Shown here one piece after another: positions 58,901 through 64,000 of a stretch of DNA of 64,000 bases (within the stretch, counting starts at the first letter, position 1; the number at the start of each line of letters is the position of its first letter). The stretch is taken from the NCBI GenBank assembly GCA_903893795.1, contig CAITNO010000106.1, positions 62,001 through 126,000 on the forward strand, written 5' to 3'. The DNA is from Candidatus Hydrogenedentota bacterium (lineage in GTDB: Bacteria; Hydrogenedentota; Hydrogenedentia; Hydrogenedentales; CAITNO01). Below the pieces are notes generated by a model. It was not told the DNA's origin, searched no databases, and was given only the letters and a program-made list of their open reading frames with translations. A program made the position numbers and the translations under genes.

Positions 58901-60444
58901 CCATGCGTGTGCATGCTGAGGCGGTGACCGTTGGCGCTCTTAGAACCATTGAGGCAACCCTCCAATGGGAAAGCATCGCGCCCGCAACGAGCAACTGGCG
59001 GCCCTTCGTCCACTTCGTGGATGACTCGGGCAAGATTGCCTTCCAGGCCGACCATGCCTTTCCTGTCCCGGCGACACAATGGACCGGCCCGGTGACCACG
59101 CAATTCTCCGCGAAGATCCCGGAGACTGCCGCCCCCGGCACGCGCTATGAATTGCGAGTTGGCGTCTGGGACCCCGGCGCGGCCCGTGGCGTCATGGCGG
59201 GCACCTGTGACAACGAGCGCCGCGCGCGGCTCGGAACTATCACCGTAACGGAAGTTGGTTCCAATTGGACACCCAATGAGGAGAAACCAGACCCATACCT
59301 CGCGCGCATGAATCCCGGACGACGTATGGTTGACTTTGGAAAGGTGCGGACCAACGGCGCGGTTCTGCTGGAACAAGGCCGCATTACGCCGTTGTCACAC
59401 GACGGGCCGTTTACACTCATGCGCAAGGTGGCACCGTACCAGGATGAGCGCCCATGCACGCTGATTGCCGAGGATGTCCAAGACAATCAATTGCGAACGG
59501 TGCAATTCCGCCAAGAAGGCGACTGGCTGGTACTGGAAATTACGCCAGACGTGCATCATTACTCCCGCCAAGAAGAACCGGAGAAGAAGGAGGCCGCTCC
59601 CGAGATTCCTGCGATTGACGCCGAAATTCGGCTGGAAGACTATCCAACGGTGTCGGACAGGAGGAATGTGGGGCCTTTTTGGCTGTATATACGCGAACCA
59701 GCAAAGTCCGAGAATGACGGGGGCTTTGCTCCTCTTTGGGATGCGCTGGAAATCCGAAGAGGTGAGAGTCCAGACGGCAAACTGGTGTATCTGAATTTGG
59801 AGGCGCATGCATCCTTTGGCAGCGATTTTCTACAGATTGCAGACTGGAAGGGCACGCCGCTGGTGGGCATACGCACCTATTCCGGCGGTAATCACTGCTG
59901 TACCGGGATAGTGCTGCTTCATTTGTCCGACCCGGTGAAGGTCATAGCAAATATCGAATTTAAAGATTTGGACGATTCTCCATTATATGCTCGACAACAG
60001 GGCGAAGATCTCGCGGTAACACTGCCGGTCGCAACGGAAAACATTGTTTGTTCCGCGACAAACGATCACCCCTTAGAAGAGTTCCCCAATTCGTATTGCG
60101 CATCTTTGATTATCGAACCCGGCGGTTATCGTTTGGATACAACGGGTCTTAAGAAACATCATGAAGATTTGGCTGTGGAAGCAGAGTCGATCCGGGAGGC
60201 TTGGAAGAGCAATGCGGAGAACCCGGATGAACCGGAATGTGATAATCCTGTTCCGCCGACCGAACTGTGGCAAACACTTTATCGGCTCGCCTACACGGGG
60301 GCAGGCGACGATTGTTGGCCGCTCATCGAACGTGTCTGGCCGGAGCATTACCCAGGGAAGAAGGCGTACTGGGACGGCATCATGCACGGATTGAAGACCA
60401 GTCCCTATTGGGAAGACATACGCAAATTGAACGAGTGGAAATAG
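55903..60444 (+). CDS. Large secreted GH101-like TIM-barrel protein with an AT-richer tail
   Basis: 1513 aa. Signal peptide about 1-22 (ending AMA). N-terminal beta-sandwich (about 25-130: FTAVVVIENGGTAPVSGQV) and galactose-binding-like region to about 340, then a second beta domain; the barrel begins near 587 (MVLDLWGG). Candidate active-site segments: VVVWHNWQRWGYDY, FAPHDNYIDLYPD, GYFVDVWSS (near 729) and ISEGGHD. The arrangement resembles GH101 and the related DUF5696-type endo-glycosidase-like proteins; specificity unknown. From about codon 900 the third positions become less GC-rich, and the last ~190 residues (from YSGGNHCC near 1326) look like a separate domain. GGAGG 7 bases before the ATG at 55903. 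Confidence 0.78.
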   Translation: MSHISRFVVVAVLLLAPIVAMAFNPPEDASGPVKLRIEAPTVFRSATARFTAVVVIENGGTAPVSGQVRLYGTDEWTASPVEPQPFTASSAAPFGLTYTVTPSAGAYNARYPLHAEAKLDAPVDGRDTLHAILIAEMQRPDPPRPARVEPWTPWPIDGTAAKALLRFPARRAVWQVFGAEPHTTPSGWQGADPVTGTAVDFSTQRTHPDGRDTLMMHPCWRGGSGTVLAEFALQLPATPCHLNFANAIRDTQPGEPASDGVTFRVRVAPFDAPDGTFGEVVFERHTDSKTWLDGEADLSQWAGRAVRLQLESHPGPKNDTTCDESHWGNPMLVPANPLAVATMTAAPAIPLGKAACGGLEYSVTVTPGLRGLLDGEIRMENGDKRIAYKGLHVRVLGDDLGDAAGPTELLQAVAEPCNGGLRYRHKMRHGADNYDLIVEWCMAPVNAGAQVQIRLENVPAPQPWFDVHIEDVALGSTDTLPRDVYAGVGNVLRKPQDFNLGYDSHQLATAYVGFDFGNGIALVQGVNVPPSRLEFNHGRRSCTLHAGGEQTMSLIPCANVWDGVGNWAEWVDRRAAAPSVDKLRGKMVLDLWGGRYAETAEALKKTFEQLGDNKCVVVWHNWQRWGYDYRLPDIFPPAPECGTPEDFKKLADTCKDYGEIFAPHDNYIDLYPDADGFTYKNVLFSANGEPVRAWLNEGRGAQAYRWSTDRFWPSMEKNLGLLKNFCAPTGYFVDVWSSIGPYDAWTWDGKYQSNAYTRDAWGKAFTEIRDTLDGAPTISEGGHDQLIGHLDGSQCNHLRVDPNPPNGDGFTWRIKCADAERIPWFDAAYHDRFSAHGAGYDPRYRAGLDPRLHGIYSDDYICTEVMDGHPPMTSDAGGWDVLRKAYLFAGMSEWDRGRGRAKQVEFENGDLHKLHVIWTGSRGYETWINRGEQDWVVAVQDRSYTLPQYGLLAVGGKKTPLAGITRNEGVIVEWSETGGDAAQEYFRYYNARPPSGETAAMRVHAEAVTVGALRTIEATLQWESIAPATSNWRPFVHFVDDSGKIAFQADHAFPVPATQWTGPVTTQFSAKIPETAAPGTRYELRVGVWDPGAARGVMAGTCDNERRARLGTITVTEVGSNWTPNEEKPDPYLARMNPGRRMVDFGKVRTNGAVLLEQGRITPLSHDGPFTLMRKVAPYQDERPCTLIAEDVQDNQLRTVQFRQEGDWLVLEITPDVHHYSRQEEPEKKEAAPEIPAIDAEIRLEDYPTVSDRRNVGPFWLYIREPAKSENDGGFAPLWDALEIRRGESPDGKLVYLNLEAHASFGSDFLQIADWKGTPLVGIRTYSGGNHCCTGIVLLHLSDPVKVIANIEFKDLDDSPLYARQQGEDLAVTLPVATENIVCSATNDHPLEEFPNSYCASLIIEPGGYRLDTTGLKKHHEDLAVEAESIREAWKSNAENPDEPECDNPVPPTELWQTLYRLAYTGAGDDCWPLIERVWPEHYPGKKAYWDGIMHGLKTSPYWEDIRKLNEWK

Positions 60445-60787
60445 CCGCTATTGGCGAGAAAATCGGCGCGCCTTGGTAGTCCGGGTTCTCCGACCCCGGA
60501 CTAATCGGGGTGCAGGACTGCGTTTCCCACCATCGGCCCAAACCCGATGAAGACCCTGTGCAGCGCCCTGGGAAACGCAGCACAAGACTGCGGGGCATCT
60601 TCCTGGCCCGAGGCCGGGGCTGGAAGACCCGGCCTACCCAAGCAGCAGTTGTCAGAGCGCTTCGATTCCTGTGCTTTGCCCTGTGTGAATGACCCGAATC
60701 CGCGCTGCGTTTGCGCCTTCCGGCCCGCGCTTAGTACAATAATGCTCCCGTATTTTCCAAAGGTCACCACCACATTCACGAGGATTA
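60445..60787. repeat. 343-bp gap with a string of hairpins
   Basis: TAGTCCGGG/CCCGGACTA (60477-60485/60495-60503); CTGCGTTTCCCA/TGGGAAACGCAG (60518-60529/60569-60580) enclosing CATCGG/CCGATG (60531-60536/60544-60549); AGGCCGGG/CCCGGCCT (60611-60618/60628-60635). None is followed by a T-run. No gene is supported; the dapL ribosome site is at its right end. Confidence 0.85.
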
Positions 60788-61975
60788 ATGAGCATGCATA
60801 CCGCCGAACGGCTGACCAAGATTCCGCCCTATCTGTTCATGACATTGCGCAACAAGATCAATGACGCCCGCGCGCGCGGCGTGGATGTGGTGAGCCTGGC
60901 CATCGGCGACCCGGTGGAGCCGACGCCGGACCCGGTGATTGAGGCGCTCTATACCGCCGCGAAAGACCCGGCGAACCACCGCTATCCGACCGACGAGGAA
61001 TGGTGCATGCTGGCCTTCCGCCAGGCCGTGGCCCGGTGGTATGCGCGGCGCTATGAGGTTGAACTGGACCCGAAAAAGGAAATCGTGGCACTCATCGGCT
61101 CGAAAGAGGGCTGCCACCATTTCGCGCTGGGCGTCGTGAACCCGGGCGACACGGTGCTGGTCACCGATCCGGGCTATCCGGGGTACAAGCCGAGCATCTG
61201 GTTCGCCGGCGGCGAGCCGGTGGCCGTGCCCATGCTGGCCGAAAACGGCTTTCTGCCGGTCTTTGCCGACATCCCCACCGATGTGGCCCAGAAGGCCCGC
61301 GCCTTCTATCTCAACTACCCGAACAATCCGACCGGCGCGGTGGCAAACCGGGTCTTCCTGGATGAACTGGTCGAGTTTGCCAAGTATTACGACATCGCCG
61401 TCTGCTACGACAACCCCTACAGCGAGATGGTGTTTGGCACCGAGCGGCTTAGCTTCCTGAACGCGCCCGGCGCGAAAGAGGTCGGCGTCGAGTTCAATTC
61501 GCTGTCTAAACCGTTCAACATGACCGGCTGGCGCATCGGCATGGCCTGCGGCAATCCGGACATCGTCAAGGCCATCGCCACGGTGAAGGCCAACACGGAC
61601 AGCGGCGTGTTCAATGCGGTCCAGTATGCGGGCATCGAGGCGCTGGACAACGGCGACGCGGTCACGGCGAGGATGATTGAGATCTACAGCGGCCGCCGCG
61701 AGAAGGTGCTGGCCTGCCTGCGTGACCTCGGCTGGAAATTTGACGCCCCCAAAGGAACGTTCTATCTGTGGGTGCCCGTGCCGCAGGGCTTCACCTCGGC
61801 GTCGTTCTGTGACCACGTGCTCGAAAGTTGCGCCGTCGTGCTGGCGCCCGGCGCGGCCTATGGCGCCAACGGTGAAGGCTTTGTGCGCTTCTCCCTCACG
61901 GTGGAGGACCACCGTCTGGACGAGGCCATAAGCCGCATGCGCGAAAAACTGGTTGGGCTGAAGTTTGAAGGGTAA
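60788..61975 (+). CDS. dapL: LL-diaminopimelate aminotransferase (DapL-type)
   Basis: 395 aa. Fold-type I aminotransferase: SLAIGDPVEPTPDPV and HRYPTDEEW at the substrate end, YPNNPTGAV, YDNPYSEM and SLSKPFNMTGWRIGM with the PLP-binding Lys. This enzyme converts tetrahydrodipicolinate plus glutamate directly to LL-diaminopimelate, a one-step route to lysine and peptidoglycan that is typical of PVC bacteria and some others. GAGG 4 bases before the ATG. General aminotransferase activity of the same subfamily cannot be excluded from sequence alone. Confidence 0.85.
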   Translation: MSMHTAERLTKIPPYLFMTLRNKINDARARGVDVVSLAIGDPVEPTPDPVIEALYTAAKDPANHRYPTDEEWCMLAFRQAVARWYARRYEVELDPKKEIVALIGSKEGCHHFALGVVNPGDTVLVTDPGYPGYKPSIWFAGGEPVAVPMLAENGFLPVFADIPTDVAQKARAFYLNYPNNPTGAVANRVFLDELVEFAKYYDIAVCYDNPYSEMVFGTERLSFLNAPGAKEVGVEFNSLSKPFNMTGWRIGMACGNPDIVKAIATVKANTDSGVFNAVQYAGIEALDNGDAVTARMIEIYSGRREKVLACLRDLGWKFDAPKGTFYLWVPVPQGFTSASFCDHVLESCAVVLAPGAAYGANGEGFVRFSLTVEDHRLDEAISRMREKLVGLKFEG

Positions 61976-62052
61976 AGGTTGAAGTGTGAAAGACGGCGAA
62001 AGGTCACAGGGTAGACGAGGATGCCTGGAAGTGACGGAGCGATTTTGACGGG

Positions 62053-62080
62053 TTGTGTTCCTCTGCGCCCTCTGTGGTTT
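62053..62080. repeat. Single arm related to the 55783 repeat
   Basis: Reading the minus strand gives AAACCACAGAGGGCGCAGAG and onward, similar in pattern (AACC, Pu-rich, GCAGAG) to one arm of the repeat at 55783-55856. It lies between dapL and the EIIA gene. Confidence 0.4.
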
Positions 62081-62160
62081 AATGCTCTGGAAGAATGCAC
62101 GGAAGGGCCAGGCGGAAGTGAACAACTGCCGGTGCCCGGTGGCGCCGGCCGGATGCTTGC

Positions 62161-62610
62161 ATGAGCCGATTTGGCATTGACATCCCGGTGGAACAGATCG
62201 TCATCATCCCCTCAGGGGCGGACAAGGACGAGGCGCTGCGGCTCCTCGTGGCGGCCGTGGGCCACAATCCCGTCGTGGCCGACGCCGATGTTCTGGAAAG
62301 CGCCGTCTTCGAGCGCGAATCTATCCTGAGCACGGGCATCGGCAACGGGGTCGGCGTGCCCCACGTGCGCATCCCCGAAATTGGCATGCCGACGCTCGGG
62401 ATCGCCGTTTCGAGCGAGGGTATCGACTACAACTCCTTCGACGGCAAACCGGTCCACGTCATGATCCTTTTCGCCATGCCTGTTGGCGCGGAGCGCGTTT
62501 ATCTCGATCTGCTCGCCAAGGTGTTGCTGGTATTGCGCAACCGCGAATTGTTCAACACATTGGCGGTCTGCGCCACGCCGAATGAGGTCTTCGCTCAACT
62601 TCGCGGATGA
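62161..62610 (+). CDS. EIIA(Fru)/PtsN-type phosphotransferase domain protein
   Basis: 149 aa, one PTS EIIA type 2 domain. The phosphorylation site is the His in GVGVPHVRI (His68), the usual position, and the surrounding GIGNGVGVPH and SFDGKPVHVMILFAMP fit the family. Without an EIIBC membrane partner, it is more likely a regulatory PtsN-like protein than a sugar importer; no RpoN gene is adjacent. The ribosome site is weak, and no alternative start is clearly better. The RecD2 gene converges on it across a repeat. Confidence 0.88.
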   Translation: MSRFGIDIPVEQIVIIPSGADKDEALRLLVAAVGHNPVVADADVLESAVFERESILSTGIGNGVGVPHVRIPEIGMPTLGIAVSSEGIDYNSFDGKPVHVMILFAMPVGAERVYLDLLAKVLLVLRNRELFNTLAVCATPNEVFAQLRG

Positions 62611-62637
62611 CTTTCTTTGTTGAGGTGACGCTGCAAT

Positions 62638-62773
62638 CGTAGGGTGCGCGGAATTTTGTGAAACAAAATGGAACGCACCGTTCTTGCGGAAGACGCTCGC
62701 CGCTTCCGTACATCACACAGCCCTAAAGATGGTGCGTTCCATGCCGCTCCGCGACACTTCACAGCACCCTACG
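62638..62773. repeat. Inverted pair of GTAGGGTGC-type hairpins
   Basis: CGTAGGGTGC (62638-62647) with GCACCCTACG (62764-62773), and an inner ATGGAACGCACC (62668-62679) with GGTGCGTTCCAT (62731-62742). The left unit folds by itself: GGTGCG..CGCACC with an ATTTTGT/ACAAAAT inner stem. It lies in the 177-bp gap between the convergent EIIA and RecD2 genes. Confidence 0.88.
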
Positions 62774-62787
62774 CTCGGCGCTTTTTA

Positions 62788-64000
62788 TCACACGTTCTTT
62801 AGGCGCTCTGCGAGGCGGGTGTTGCGGTGGGACAGGCGGCTGTTGCGCAGCGCCATGGCGAGGGCCTTCCTGCTGCCCACGATCACCACCAGCCGCTTGC
62901 CGCGGGTAATGGCGGTGTAGAGCACGTTGCGCTGGAGCATCATGTAATGCTGGGGCAGGAAGGACAGCACCACGGCGGGATACTCACTGCCCTGCGACTT
63001 GTGCACCGTTGCGCAGTAGGCGAGCGTGAGGTTGTCGGCCTCCTCGAAGGGGTAAATCACCTGCCGCTGGTCGTCGAAGGCCACCTGCAACTCGCCCGCG
63101 TCGGCGTCCACCAGCGTGATCACGCCCGTGTCGCCGTTGAACACGTCCAGATCGTAGTTGTTGCGGAGCTGCATCACCTTGTCGCCCACGCCGAATTCGC
63201 GGCGCGGCACGGGCGTGCCGTCGGGGTTGAGCGCGGCCTTGAGCGCCGCGTTGATGTTTTCGACGCCGGCCTCGCCGCGGCGCATGGGCGATAGCACCTG
63301 GATGTCGCGCACGGGGTCGAGCCCAAAACGGGCCGGGATGCGGCGCGCCACCACCTCCACGATGGTTTCCAGCGCGGCGGCCGGGTCATTGCGCTCGATG
63401 AGCACGAAGTCCGTGTCGTTGAAATCGGGCATCTCGCCGCGGTTGATGCGGTGCGCGTTTTCGATGATGCCGCTGCCGTCGGCCTGGCGGAACACCGTCT
63501 CCAGCCGGACCACCGGCACGAGCCCGCTGGCAATCACATCAAAGAGCACATTGCCGGGCCCCACGGAGGGAAGCTGGTCCACATCGCCCACGAGCAGCAG
63601 CCGCGCAAAGGAGGGAATGGCGGCGAGCAGGCTGTTCATGAGCTGCGCGTCGATCATCGACGCCTCATCGACCACCACCATGTCGGTGTCGATCGGATTT
63701 TCTTCATCGCGCTGAAACTGGCCGTTGTTGGGGCTGTATTCCAGCAGCCGGTGCAGCGTGCGCGCGTCGCGGCCGGTGGCCGCCTCCATGCGCTTGGCGG
63801 CGCGGCCCGTGGGCGCCGCGAGCACAAAGGACAGCCCTTTCTTTTCCAGGATGGCCAGCAGGCTGTTGAGCACCGTCGTCTTGCCCGTGCCGGGCCCGCC
63901 GGTGATGACCAGCACCTTCGTCTCCACACCCCTGCGTATGGCGTCGCGCTGGCTGGGGGAGAGTTCGATTCCCTTGAGCTTCTCCACCCAGAGCAGCGCC
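62788..64000 (-). CDS. recD2: RecD2-type DNA helicase (C-terminal part; N-terminus beyond the right edge)
   Basis: At least 404 codons; the frame runs on past 64000 (ALLWVEKLKG), so the GTG at 63987 is not the true start. Superfamily 1B helicase motifs: I VITGGPGTGKTT, Ia VLAAPTGRAAKRM, II VVVDEASMID, III LLLVGDVDQLPSVGPG, IV region, V/VI ATVHKSQGSEYPAV and NVLYTAITRGKRL. RecD2 is the 5'-3' helicase of bacteria lacking RecBC; it has the UvrD-like C-terminal domain seen here. It probably helps repair of stalled forks or double-strand breaks. The stop at 62788 is followed by the repeat at 62638-62773. Confidence 0.95.
   Translation of the reverse strand, partial: ALLWVEKLKGIELSPSQRDAIRRGVETKVLVITGGPGTGKTTVLNSLLAILEKKGLSFVLAAPTGRAAKRMEAATGRDARTLHRLLEYSPNNGQFQRDEENPIDTDMVVVDEASMIDAQLMNSLLAAIPSFARLLLVGDVDQLPSVGPGNVLFDVIASGLVPVVRLETVFRQADGSGIIENAHRINRGEMPDFNDTDFVLIERNDPAAALETIVEVVARRIPARFGLDPVRDIQVLSPMRRGEAGVENINAALKAALNPDGTPVPRREFGVGDKVMQLRNNYDLDVFNGDTGVITLVDADAGELQVAFDDQRQVIYPFEEADNLTLAYCATVHKSQGSEYPAVVLSFLPQHYMMLQRNVLYTAITRGKRLVVIVGSRKALAMALRNSRLSHRNTRLAERLKNV

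Noticed and set aside
1..64000. tRNA or rRNA genes
   Set aside because: I scanned for T-arm (GGTTCGAATCC-like) and conserved rRNA segments by eye and found none; tRNAscan and Infernal would be decisive.

Overview
This is a 64 kb GC-rich bacterial chromosome segment (above about 60% GC by eye). About 46 protein genes can be supported. I see no rRNA, tRNA, CRISPR array, transposase or phage module. The gene mix suggests a heterotrophic, particle- or biofilm-associated bacterium of the PVC/Planctomycete-like sphere, most probably Candidatus Hydrogenedentota. The pointers are many Sec-exported glycosidases, a DUF1559-type pseudopilin, a DUF1080 protein beside Gfo/Idh/MocA oxidoreductases, LL-diaminopimelate aminotransferase, and a Glu-Gly repeat linker in a very large surface protein. 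The lineage is an inference from family content; no marker gene is present.

Layout. 1-3.9 kb: start of a Tat-exported protein, a zinc-ribbon membrane protein, an orphan DNA methyltransferase, an alpha/beta hydrolase, a secreted EEP phosphohydrolase and a small anchored protein. 4-11.8 kb: a minus-strand glycan set (beta-helix protein, GH95 alpha-L-fucosidase, GH106-like rhamnosidase). 12-14.4 kb: a Gly/His-rich secreted protein and a secreted protein with two phage tail-tube (gp19-like) domains. 14.8-18.5 kb: housekeeping and signalling (PlsC acyltransferase, cNMP/HD-GYP protein, exonuclease III, cobalamin adenosyltransferase-like protein). 18.5-21.2 kb: a compact Feo iron-uptake operon with a near-consensus promoter. 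21.3-29.8 kb: a monooxygenase-like protein, a PilZ protein and a surface-polysaccharide-like set (two GT-C membrane enzymes, an SGNH-TPR protein, a GT2). 30-32.5 kb: FucP-like permease and a Gfo/Idh dehydrogenase. 32.7-36.5 kb: two neighbouring surface proteins with the same Cys/LPA C-terminal tail. 36.7-39.5 kb: LigB dioxygenase, FadR-type regulator, DUF1559 pseudopilin.

39.6-48.4 kb is a long minus-strand run: an FGE-like/sialidase-like/MORN fusion, a phosphoesterase with CBM9, and a four-gene oxidative sugar module (DUF1080 hydrolase, cupin isomerase, TIM-barrel isomerase, Gfo/Idh oxidoreductase). 48.9-52.1 kb: Rnk and a HisH/HisF/WbpG sugar-amidation module. 52.3-60.4 kb: an RRM protein with a long leader, a 36-aa Lys-rich protein, a GH36 alpha-galactosidase and a 1513-aa GH101-like protein. 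60.8-64 kb: DapL, an EIIA(Fru)-type protein and the C-terminal part of RecD2.

Working together, the alpha-fucosidase, rhamnosidase-like enzyme, alpha-galactosidase, beta-helix protein, DUF1080 module and FucP-like carrier describe outer-surface or periplasmic breakdown of complex, probably fucose/rhamnose/galactose-bearing glycans, followed by import and oxidation or isomerisation.

A recurring feature is a set of intergenic palindromes built from one architecture: short hairpins of about 17-40 nt, single or as head-to-head inverted pairs. The most notable individual genes are the exported tandem tail-tube-domain protein, the FGE/BNR/MORN fusion and the pair of proteins sharing a putative sorting tail. 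I found no complete new defence or mobile system here.
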